From contig OZ025689.1 of assembly GCA_964019335.1 (NCBI GenBank), forward strand, positions 186,001 through 250,000: a DNA stretch of 64,000 bases, read 5' to 3'. Each line of letters opens with the position of its first letter. The stretch's first letter is position 1. The notes beneath the pieces were generated by a model. The model searched no databases. It saw nothing but the letters and a program-made list of their open reading frames with translations, and was not told where the DNA came from. Position numbers and translations under genes: made by a program. The DNA is from Diplonema japonicum (Eukaryota > Euglenozoa > Diplonemea > Diplonemida > Diplonemidae). Shown here piece by piece: positions 43,397-52,701 of the stretch.

Positions 43397-44592
43397 TTTA
43401 TTTCACTCTTCAGAAATTACTTCACGCACTGGGGGGCCCATTACTTCACGCTAAATCTCATTACTTCACGCTAAATCTCATTACTTCACGGTGAAATAAT
43501 GGCCTGTTTTCCGTGAAGTAATAGGGTTTCCGTTAAATAATATGCCTCGGTAGGCCAATTTTTGCCTCGGTTCGGTCCCAGTGGGGCTACTTTTTCCTCT
43601 CAGTTTGCTAATTTCCCCCCAGGTTCAGCTCAATTGGCCAACTTTTGCCTCGGCTCAGTTCCAAGTTCGACTACTTTTTCCTCCCAATTTGCCCACTTTT
43701 GGCTAGGCCTTGTTCCCAGTTTCTGTGGGTAACTCTTCTGTGGGTAAGGGTAACTTAGTCAGCTTACCCAAGCTCCCCAAATGACTTCAAAATACCGAAG
43801 CAGCAGAAAAAAAGGAGCCAGCGGCCGCGCTAGGTATGGGAAGGCCTGATTAGAGATGGTGACAGTGGCAATGCCAGCGACAGCGGCAGCTCTTAGTCAA
43901 CAAAAGGAGGAAAAACAACTTGTATTGTAACCTTTGTAACCCCTCTCTTGTTGTACCCCTTGTCACCCTGTTGTGCCCCTCGTGGTGAAGTAATTTCAGA
44001 GTGTCGTGAAATAAAACCACTTACCTACCGCCAAGTAATGCTTTACCGACCTCGAGGTAACGGTGAAGTCATTACTTGTTGGCAGTAAATAGCTATTTTT
44101 TTTCCTTCTTCTAATTTTTTGTTTATTTGGCAGAAATTAAAAAAGGAAGAATAAGAAAAACTTTTTAAAAAAAAAGTCCCCACATCTCTAAATCGTATCT
44201 AGAAGAACAAAAAAAAGGGGGGGGGGAGCCAGGAGTAATGTAAATTGAGGCCACCTGACAGGGTTCGGAGAAAACATAGCTATTTATTTCACTCTTCACT
44301 CTTCAACAGGTCAGCTTTTTTCTGGGGATTTCCCTAAGGTAAAATGGGGTAGCTATTTCGCCGTGGCATTTTAAGGGGAAGTAAAGCACTTATTCCAACT
44401 TTTAAGGGCCGGAATGACCTCAGATGGCCAAAAATAGTCAAAATACTCCACCCCCACAATTTTTTCCACGTCGAGACCCACTATTTTTTTCACTCTGAGG
44501 CTCCATAATTTAACTAGTTAAATTATGGCTGTTTCGCGTTAAATTATAAGGGCCCCTAGTGAGTGAAGAAAATGACGAAGAGTGAAAATAAA
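43397..44592. repeat. Unclassified 1.2 kb element with inverted ends and GTGAAGTAAT iterons
   Basis: The ends are inverted copies of TTTTATTT(T)CACTCTTC, with a third copy inside at about 44283. Inside: three ATTACTTCACG motifs at exact 20 bp spacing (43440, 43460, 43480) plus one at 43416; a 12 bp inverted repeat (43480-43491 with 43511-43522); further GTGAAGTAAT variants to about 44075; a diverged tandem repeat of about 82 bp (from 43553 and 43635); and a 26 bp perfect palindrome at 44503-44528. No transposase frame. It could be a non-autonomous transposon or a cis-acting locus. Confidence 0.45.
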
Positions 44593-44980
44593 AAACTTGC
44601 GAAGTTCCTCGGGGGGGGGGGGGGGGCAAAAGGCTTCGAAAATACCGATAGCACACCGATTTTAACCCCTTCCGTGATTTTTACCCCCCCCCCTCTCCCC
44701 CGTCAGACACTTTTAGAGATATGAGGAGTAAAAAATTCTTTTTTTGTAAAACACGAAACGGTGGGGGGGGGGAGAAAAAAAACGGCTGGTGGGAGAAGGG
44801 GAAAACAAAAAAAAAAAAAGAAGTATCAGAAACAAACACCCCAATACTGCCCCCCCCCCCCCCCTCCCCCCCACCGTCAATTCCCCGAGTAGGAGGTAAG
44901 TTAAGAAGGTACTCGATAAAATCACATACTTTACCCTACATAATTCAACAACAAAACAAAAAAAAAAAATCATTAACCCC

Positions 44981-44994
44981 TCACGACTCGGAGC

Positions 44995-45030
<36 letters not shown>

Positions 45031-46051
45031 TACAAGACCGCGGCGATTCGTTGTCACTAAGAGCATCATTACGGGCAGCCACGGTCATTTCATCCCACAC
45101 AACACGGAAATGCGGAGGACCGCTTAAGAAAGCGCGTGTGACAGTGGTGATGGGACACTTGGCAGCGGTGGTGGGGAGCTGGTACCCAGTAGAAGCAAGA
45201 CGCGATACCAAAAGGCTCCAATACTTATCGCTGGTCACGCAGTTCATCCATTGGTCGATTTTTGTAATGAGATTTATGTGTTCATTTCGAAGGGCTCGAA
45301 TATACCTCTGAAGCTCGTGAAGCTTAGCAGACTGGTTTCTAGGCCGGAGCCTTTCATACGCGTCCGAAAGTGTTGCTGTGGCCGTGCACAGCCTTCGGAG
45401 TACATCGTGGAGCTCGTCTACATCTGCCATTGTAAGTTTTTGCAAGGCAGCCAACCCAAGGTGGATCTCGACAATCTCTGCGACAATTTCGACCGCGAGG
45501 CGGTCTCTTATGCCCACAAGGCTGATTGGAAACAGCCTTAGCACCAACGACCTCCATTTAACAACGCCAGAGTTGCAGTAAAATTTGTATTTTTCCTTGG
45601 CGTTCCGGTGTTCCCCGCCGAGATTTTTCAAACACTTGACCCATTGTCTGTTCACCTGTTCTGTTCTAAAGGCTTCGGAGAACTTCCCTGTTCCAAAATC
45701 TTCCAAGACTGCGACCCATCTCTTCCACAACCCGTTCGCCTGCGAAGCGAGCCACATTTCCTTGCATGTTTGCCGGGCTGTGAAGCACTCCCAAGGCATT
45801 AGCATTGAGTACACGATGTACAGAACGTCAGGTGAGAAGAACTGCCTCTGGTGTGGCCTTGATGATTGTCTTGTTGTGGCTCCCTGCGGTGGTAGGGCCA
45901 TCTCCCGGCAGCGTACTTTTTTGTGTGGCCGTCCGGTCATGCCGCAGAACGGCTGCGATTCGTAGTTCAAACATATTCTACAACGGTCGCCGCCCTCTCG
46001 TTCGATGGACGCGGCTAGTGATGTCAGGATGTCGTCATCTTCTGTTAACAT
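44981..46051 (-). CDS. F-box-like protein with poly-Asp tail
   Basis: A 356-residue intronless protein. A small Cys cluster (CRICLNYESQPFC, then VRC, residues 23-48) is followed by an F-box-like helix set (FFSPDVLYIVYSMLMPWECFTARQTC split about residues 71-113, ending GLWKRW). The C-terminal part is alpha-helical. The protein ends with 12 consecutive Asp encoded by a perfect (GAT)n repeat at about 44999-45031, then GSES. F-box proteins recruit substrates to SCF ubiquitin ligases; the F-box match is by pattern only. Confidence 0.6.
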
Positions 46052-46080
46052 CCCACTCCCACCCCCTCCCCCTCTCTCTC

Positions 46081-46100
46081 CTGTTAAAGAGTAGCAAGAT
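46081..46100 (-). promoter_or_regulatory. Candidate acceptor ahead of the F-box-like gene
   Basis: The sense strand reads CTTGCTACTCTTTAACAG, 29 nt before the ATG at 46051: a branch-like CTAC/TTAAC plus pyrimidines plus AG with no coding exon upstream. Confidence 0.35.
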
Positions 46101-46126
46101 TGAACGAAATGGGGAATATAGAAGAC

Positions 46127-46161
<35 letters not shown>

Positions 46162-46176
46162 ATTTGGTGGGGGCAT

Positions 46177-46995
46177 TTACTTGTCCCCGCCGTTGTCTTC
46201 GTCGTCGTTCCCAAAGGTAGGTGGTGTCCCGAAGCGGGGGGAGTTTTGGTTTTGCTTCCCGGCGTGGAATATCTTCTTCTCTCGTAGAAGGTCGAGCGCA
46301 CTGCGATTAATATACAAATAGCAACACCACCACAAATAAGATGGGTACGTGGACCGGCTTAAAAGCAACTCCTCAGAGTCTGCAACAACAGACATCAAAG
46401 GGAGATAGGTGCCTGAGTACCATTCGTAGGTGTTCGAGGTAAGCGTGCCTGTGTTCCAGTCGAAGCTGAGCACAGCCGTGATGGTTTTACCCCATATCCG
46501 TGAGGAGATGTACAGCGTGTTCCCGCTGTGGCGGGTGTTGAAGATGTCGAGGAGGATGGAGCAAGAAAGAATGTCAAATAATGTCTCTAAGAGCGTTTCC
46601 GGCGGGCTTCGCTGCACCCTGCCTTCCCGTAGCAATGCTTTGCAATTGTCCCCGATAATCCCCGACTTCTTCACATGCATGCTCATCTTCTTCACATACC
46701 GGTACCCCGGGTCTGTGAACAGCTTGTCGCCCGCACCTAGACCCCACACCGAGGATACTGTCGCCAAGGCAAGCCTCCTTGGTACCCTCCACCGTAGTAT
46801 TGACCCCATTGCAAAAGTTGCCAGCCCAGCACTTAACCCCATGAACTCCGTTCGCTGGCCACAAGCCATGTTCAGCATTGCTATCCTTTGGTGCTGCTCA
46901 AAATCCGACGGTTTGATACCCGCCGCCTTCACCATCTGAAGCTGCCTGCTCACCCACACCATTGCCGGGAATTGCATCTTTCCATCTTCTCCCAT
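46177..46995 (-). CDS. Membrane protein, possible OCIA-like domain
   Basis: A 272-residue intronless protein. Residues about 33-105 contain QRIAMLNMACGQRTEF, a hydrophobic segment (MGLSAGLATFAMGSIL) and ALATVSSVWGLGAGDKLF, spaced like the OCIA domain of mitochondrial/endosomal OCIAD proteins. The match is weak. A second hydrophobic stretch lies near residues 215-232 (SYLWWCCYLYI), and the tail is acidic. If the OCIA reading holds, an inner-mitochondrial-membrane role is plausible. Confidence 0.5.
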   Translation of the reverse strand: MGEDGKMQFPAMVWVSRQLQMVKAAGIKPSDFEQHQRIAMLNMACGQRTEFMGLSAGLATFAMGSILRWRVPRRLALATVSSVWGLGAGDKLFTDPGYRYVKKMSMHVKKSGIIGDNCKALLREGRVQRSPPETLLETLFDILSCSILLDIFNTRHSGNTLYISSRIWGKTITAVLSFDWNTGTLTSNTYEWYSGTYLPLMSVVADSEELLLSRSTYPSYLWWCCYLYINRSALDLLREKKIFHAGKQNQNSPRFGTPPTFGNDDEDNGGDK

Positions 46996-47550
46996 TTTCT
47001 TTTTCTTCCCTCCCCCCTCTCTCCCCTTTCTCTCTCCCTTTTTTCCTTTTTTTGATTATTTTGTAGAGAAAAACGAATTCTAGAGGAGAAAAAAAAAAAA
47101 CAAAAAGGACTTTTTTTTTTTTTAAAAACACTCTTTTTTTAAAAAAAAAGGGGGAGAAATGTCTGAGAAACTGGGGGGAAGAATAGGGGGGAGGGGGAGG
47201 GGTGAAGAAACTATTCCTATAAGTTATGTGTTTGACGCGCCCACCGGACGGGCCTAGTTGGGTTTTTAGTCCCAGCTCCTGCCGCATTCTCCCTGCAACG
47301 TTAAACGGTAAACCTCACCCTCATAGCACCGGACCCAGCCTGCTCATCACGTTCCCCCTCCTTCCACCTCTGTGGCATGTGCCACACCCTGCAGATGCCC
47401 GAAAGAAAAAGAAAGAAAAAAAAGAAAAGATAACCTCAACCAGCAATGTTTGTATACACATTTAAAAAAAAAAATAAAAAGGGCCAAACCAAAACAGAAA
47501 AAAAAAAAAAAAAAGAAGAAAAAAAAAAGTGTGGAAACGAAGGGGCGCGG
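46996..47550. other. Spacer
   Basis: Low complexity apart from about 47220-47410, which has ordinary composition but no supported frame and may be 3' or 5' UTR. Confidence 0.5.
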
Positions 47551-50096
47551 TTAGGGACGATTCCGTTCGTAGTATATAACAAGTTCTTTGTTTTTCGAGC
47601 GGTAGTACTTGTCAACGGTGGAGAGGGACCACAGGGGATCCACGACCTGTTGTATTTCTTTTTTTTTTTAAACCCTTCCTCACACCGTGTTGTTGGCAAT
47701 GAGCTGTATGTACTCCTCAGGAGCTACGGATTCACCAGCATCACCCGCCCCGGACCCCGGTGACGTGGGGGTGTTGCACGGCGCCTCCCATGCTGCGAAG
47801 GAAGGAAGCTTCAACTTTAATATCTTGACGATCTCCTCTGCCACCTTGAACATCCGCAACTTAGGCGACCCGCTTAACCGCCTGCACCCGGTGGGTAGGT
47901 CCGCAATGCCCGTCTTATCTACAGATTCCAACGAAAAGAAAATATTTGCCGATCTCGTGGTGAGGGACAGCTCTCGCGACTCTAACATCTCCGCCACCCA
48001 CACAGGCAGCCTCCAGCTGAACATCATCTTCTGTTCCGCACCCTTTGAGAAATACTGTTGAACCTCGCTGACTTGACACCTTGTGTGAGGGTGGTAAGGT
48101 TCACCATCATGTGAATACACAACCTTGCATCCAACCTCCGGTGGTTCGTTTTTTGAAGGTGTTTTTGGTGGAGCCTCCCTCCGCGACCACACAGTAATCA
48201 GCGTGCTGGGCTGGTAGCTGAACATCACCCGAAGCAAGGACGTGGTGGGCAGGCCTTTGTTCCGTGCATGCGAGGCCTCCCTTTCCAAATAAGCCGCACG
48301 TGACATGGAGTCTGACGGTAGCTTTCCACAATCCTCAACAAACCGATGGTTGTGCGCCTTCAACAGCGACTTGAACAAGCCAAGCAACGCGGATTCCCCG
48401 TAATTGATGGGAGGCCGCTCTGCTTTGAGTTGCATGAGAGAAGCATGTGAAAGGGGTTTAGGGGGAGGTATGAAGAATGGGTTCGACAGGTCCCTCTCCC
48501 ATAAGGTCGACTCGCACAAGAAGGCGCTTGGGTGGTCCAGGTGCACCGTCAGCATGCCTGTCGTCACGTCCGCGTAGCACCACGACGCTACTGCTGTTTT
48601 AATGTACTTCTCCTCGATCTCTTCTGCTAGCTTTTCCAGGTCATCGTGGCCCTCCATCGCTTCGCACATTTCCCCGCTCACGAGGTCCCACAAACCCACG
48701 GACCCCTCTGCGTCACGTGTCAAACAGTGCCGCTTGTTCCCAAGCACCTTTGCGGCTACAAGCGGCGGCTCGCTTTCGCACTCTTTATCAGGCCCGACCA
48801 GCGCACACCCCATGCTGCTCACGTACCCCTCGACGGCCTCGGGACTGTCAAACCCCTTCTGTAAATACAGTGTCTTAAACAAAATCTCCTCATACCTTTG
48901 CACCAGGAGGGATGCTCCTCAACAGATGCGGCGGGAGAGAGAAGGCGTGTCTGTCAAGATGCGATGGCACGAGGTGGTGAATATTCTGTTTGTTTGTTTT
49001 TTTTTTCCCGGGTGTAAAGAGAAAAAAAAAAACACACCAAAGAGCATTCGGAAAGCGGGTGGGGGGGCTGGGGAGGGGTTAAGGAACGCGACCGCTGCGG
49101 CGGCGGCGGAGCGTAGGAAGTAACAGCTGGTGACGAGAGAAAGTCGGTGAGATCCCATGTAGACAAGGGGTGAGAAGCGGAAGAAGAGGAAAGCCACAGG
49201 GTGTTCCCCGTCAGGGCAAGAGAAGTAATAGGCGTAGAAGGCGCCGCCACTAAAGATGCAGACGCACCTTTATAATCTGTGAACGTGGAGAGAAGGGTAC
49301 CATTCCGCCCACCGGAGAGCATGGCCATTTCTGCCCCGCCGACGCGGCCTTTACCAGGTATCTCTTCAAGACACCACAAAGACCCTTGACCAGTATGCAC
49401 AACGAGCGCGCACTTTTCGTTCCTAACATCCCAGTACCGCATGGTGCCGTCTGAGGCACAGGTGGCGAGGATGTTGGTGTCGTGGTATGCCCAGGTGATG
49501 TCCCGCACGATATCTTTGTGACCTTTGAGCTGCATGTGAACACGGCCGGTACGCCAGTCGATGACCTTGACAGTGTTGTCAGTGGTACCTATGGCGACTA
49601 GGTCCCCCTGTGTCCCCATAGCGTAGATGGATTGCAAGGCTTCTGCGAAGTGGTAGGCTCCCTTGCAGGTTGTCTGTGCCTTCACCACGTCGATGGCGGC
49701 GATGGTGCCGTCGAAGGATGCGGAGAAAAGGAGGCCGAGTGGTTTTGAGAAGACGCATTGCTTCACGTAGTCGGAGTGCGGGGAGAACGTAGCTGTACAT
49801 CGGGTTTCGTTGATGTCCCACAGCTTCACCTGCGAATCGCTGCTGCAAGACGCGATTACGTTCTCACCCACCGCCGTCACGTCGTTCACCCAGTCAACGT
49901 GTCCTTCCAGAACAGTTTGTTCTGACATGTTCTCCCCCCAGACCCTCACCACGCCATCACGGCCTCCTGTTGCCGTTTGCCGTGACGCATCCCCGTCTAG
50001 TTTTATTATACAGTTTATTCCTCCGATCACACTGTTGTGACTCTTCCTACGTGGGAGTGTAAAGGACACTCTGCGGTTGCGCCGGCGGGAGTCCAT
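47551..50096 (-). CDS. WDR48: WDR48/UAF1-like WD40 protein
   Basis: UAF1 activates the deubiquitinases USP1, USP12 and USP46. Four exons (49038-50096, 48896-48985, 47686-48858, 47551-47646) give 805 residues. Exon 1 holds the beta-propeller (GHVDWVNDVTAVGENVIASC; GHKDIVRDITWAYHDTNILATC). Exon 3 has the family's second part (GNKRHCLTRDAEGSVGLWDL; SWCYADVTTGMLTVHLD; PVWVAEML). The last exon supplies VVDPLWSLSTVDKYYRSK then LVIYYERNRP, matching the conserved C-terminal SUMO-like segment of WDR48. Introns are 48986-49037 (52 nt), 48859-48895 (37 nt) and 47647-47685 (39 nt). The ATG at 50096 is chosen because the longer frame upstream is poly-Arg/Gly spacer read-through. Confidence 0.92.
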
Positions 50097-50249
50097 TCTT
50101 TTTCTTCTTCTTCTTCTTTTTTTTTCCCCCTCCCCTCCCCCACCTCCTTCCCCTCCCCCCCCCCCGTCCTGTAAGATACGATTAGGAAGGTTACAGAGGG
50201 GGGGGGGGGGGGGTGAGAAAAACACTTATCTGCGCGTTTTCTTTTTCTT

Positions 50250-50585
50250 TTACTCGAGCTCGTCCACGTCGATCCCGCTCAGGATGGCTCGCCGTCTCAT
50301 CACGTCATCGTTCCAACTTATCTTGTCGCTGTTCTTGGGGGCGAGGACCACCTCCGGCCCGTCTAATGGGTACAGCTCGTAGTCTCGTATATCGAAAGAA
50401 CCGTCGGTGTTGATGCACAGTCTGGTCATCGGTTCTATGTAGGTACCTTTGTCTATGAACAGCTGGTGGTCCGGAATGTGACTTTGATGCAGTTTTTGTA
50501 ATTTGTGAGCCGCCTCATCGTTTATGAACGGTTTGTAGTACCCCAGCACACGCATTGTGCAGCTGAACAGCCCTCTTCGCTGCAT
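50250..50585 (-). CDS. Small conserved-looking protein of unknown function
   Basis: A 111-residue intronless protein with no signal peptide or membrane span. It includes MRVLGYYKPFINDEAAHKL, FIDKGTYIEPMTRLCIN and WNDDVMRRRAILSGIDVDEL. A second ATG at codon 11 is an alternative start. The balanced composition inside homopolymer sequence argues that it is real. No family recognised. Confidence 0.55.
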   Translation of the reverse strand: MQRRGLFSCTMRVLGYYKPFINDEAAHKLQKLHQSHIPDHQLFIDKGTYIEPMTRLCINTDGSFDIRDYELYPLDGPEVVLAPKNSDKISWNDDVMRRRAILSGIDVDELE

Positions 50586-51125
50586 TCTTTTTTTTTTTAT
50601 ATATTTTTTTTCTTTCTTTCTTTTTCCTTATTTTGTTTATTCGTTGTGCGTAAGGGGGAGGGGGGGGGAAAAAATAGCGGGGGGGGAGGGTACTTCTTTT
50701 TTTTTCTTTTTCCTCCCTTCCTTCCTCTCCATCCTTTGAATAAACTGTCAGCGACAGCGTCAAAATGGTGTGAGCGTGGGACTTTTTTCTTCATATCTCC
50801 TTTTTTTTTTTTTATTTATTTTCTCCAGGACGCGTTGCTTAAACAAACATTCCCATGATGTGGGGACGGGGGTGAGGTGGGGTTGTTAGCTATAACCCAC
50901 CACGGAAGGAAGAAGGAAATGACAACAATGGCCGGGAAAAGAAGGGGGGGGGGGGAAAGCCACCTCTATTTTCTCTCTTTTTTCTTTCTTTTTCTTGATC
51001 TGGCGCCATCCAACCTTGATAGGGAATGAAGCCACACTTTCTTTTTTTCTTTTGTTGTTTCCTCTTTTCTTTTTCTTTTCTTTTCTCCCCGACCTCGCCT
51101 AAAAGTTTCATTCCGAGGGTACTAT
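50586..51125. other. Homopolymer-rich spacer
   Basis: Mixed T, A and G runs; no gene seen. Confidence 0.6.
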
Positions 51126-51195
51126 TCAATTCGAATTCTGAAGTCTTTCATAGGTAGATCGCACCTTCTTCATGAGCTCGAAGGGATCCTGGTTT

Positions 51196-51227
<32 letters not shown>

Positions 51228-52469
51228 TGTTTGCTTATTTTAAATAATTTATAAAGTTCATACCTGCCCCACATTGTTTGACCCATAAAACTCCATTGCC
51301 CCCACATCATTTCTCACGTCATTTGGGGCACCTCTATCAATGATGCGAGCCACAGCCGGGATATGAGGGGCGGCATCATTCAACTGCTCAAACACAACGC
51401 TGGCAGAGAATGCTCTGGTCCCCGCGTCGAGCAAAGAAGCAATTGCAACGTGTAGCATCACGGCAAAGGACTCTTGGTTCGACCTCCCAAACACGATGAT
51501 CTCACGCTCCTTGACAGGAGTAAGGTGGACCATTAAAATTGTCGATCCCTTCTTAAGCACAAGCCCAAGACTGTCATGAACCACAGCAATGTCAGACCAC
51601 ATGTTACCCCCGTACGTTGCCGCGTACTTTGCTGCCTTTTGCCGGCTTTCCTCAGCCTTTTGATAATAGAACGTATTAATACTCATTTGCATGTGTTGGT
51701 GGATCTGCGAGGCGGAGGCTCTACCAGTGGAGTCCCACATTAAATGCGGTGCGACTGCTGTGCCGTCTGCCGACCTTACACTTTCAAACCATTTCCGTGC
51801 TGTTGCGATGTAGTCAATGATCGCTTCCTGCGACACTTCCAACGGGGAATGATGTTTCGAAATCAGCAACGAATGCCACTTCTCGTACTTTGCAACGTTC
51901 GCCGCCACGTAGCAGTGCTTTCCGTAAATCTTCCCGAATATATCAGAGGCAGTTCTGTCCGGGTTGCAGAAGTCGCACCCTGCGCCTTTCGTGTCTTCGA
52001 TTTGCTTCTTTAAAAGATCTTCCTCAGCCTCCGTGAGCTTCTCCCTGTACCCCGGTCTGTACCTTCTGATCTTGTTGAACAACGAGTGTTCATACGTGAT
52101 TTTGTTGCGAATGGTCACCAATGTCTGTTTCTCAACAAAATGCAGACTCTCCGAGCCCCCAGGGTACGCCTTGAACATGTCCTTCACCTTTTCTTGGAAC
52201 GTGTCCGGAACTGTGAGCCTCGCGTCCTTCTCATCAACACGGTATAGCCTGTCAAAGAGAACTCTGTCGTCGATAGCGCGGAGGTACCCCGGGAGGTCCG
52301 CCACGGTCGAGACAATGTAGTCTGTGTTCACCTTCTGGTTGCCTATCTTGTCGCTTAAAGCGTACGCGGCGCCACTTTCTCCTGTCTTTTGCATCTTGAA
52401 CAACATCATAACCGCCACCACCACCACCGTGAGGAGGATCAGCTTCTGGCTTGTCACCCGCCGCGTCAT
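51126..52469 (-). CDS. Membrane-anchored HIT/GalT-like protein
   Basis: Exons 51264-52469 and 51126-51188 give 422 residues. A signal-anchor segment (LILLTVVVVAVMMLF, residues 10-24) predicts a type II membrane protein. The body has CDFCNPDRTASDIFGKIYG, then YEKWHSLLISKHHSPLEV and the nucleotidyl-transfer-type motif SQIHQHMQM (H-x-H-x-Q) preceded by HLMWDSTGRASA. This is the layout of the HIT superfamily, closest to galactose-1-phosphate uridylyltransferase-like members. Substrate unknown; the anchor suggests a secretory-pathway nucleotide-sugar or phosphate-ester reaction. The intron (51189-51263, 75 nt, long A run, CCAG end) joins NNVGQ to DPFELMKKVRSTYERLQNSN. Confidence 0.8.
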
Positions 52470-52701
52470 GGTGCCCTCGCCCTGTGACTGGTGTAGGAAG
52501 TTCTTTTTATAAATATTTTCTTATAAAAAAAAAAAGAAACGGAGTTTTTTAAAAAGTTCCGTCGTTGTTACTTAAAGGGAAGATGTACTTACTAACCTTG
52601 GACCTGGGGCTAAGAGGGCCAGAGGTCTTGCTGCAATACTTTGGTGGATGGTTTTCCGGTAAGAACGGGAGGGGAGAAGAGAACAGGGGTTTGGAAAAGC
52701 C

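Larger units (their letters stand above)
42115..44980. other. Largest spacer (2.9 kb), holding a repeat-rich element
   Basis: The first 400 bp and the last 350 bp are homopolymer mosaic. The middle contains a coding-like plus-strand stretch (42993-43169) and an unclassified repeat element (43397-44592), both listed. No minus-strand gene seen. Confidence 0.55.

Noticed and set aside
43440-43522. CRISPR-like array at the 20 bp-spaced repeats
   Set aside because: Only three units with 9 bp spacers identical to each other, in a eukaryotic genome; these are iterons, not a CRISPR array.
46052-46180. Fusion of the OCIA-like membrane protein with the F-box-like protein through a GTAAAT...AAAAG intron
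   Set aside because: The frame happens to match, but the joined segment is UTR-like and both genes have good independent ends and starts.
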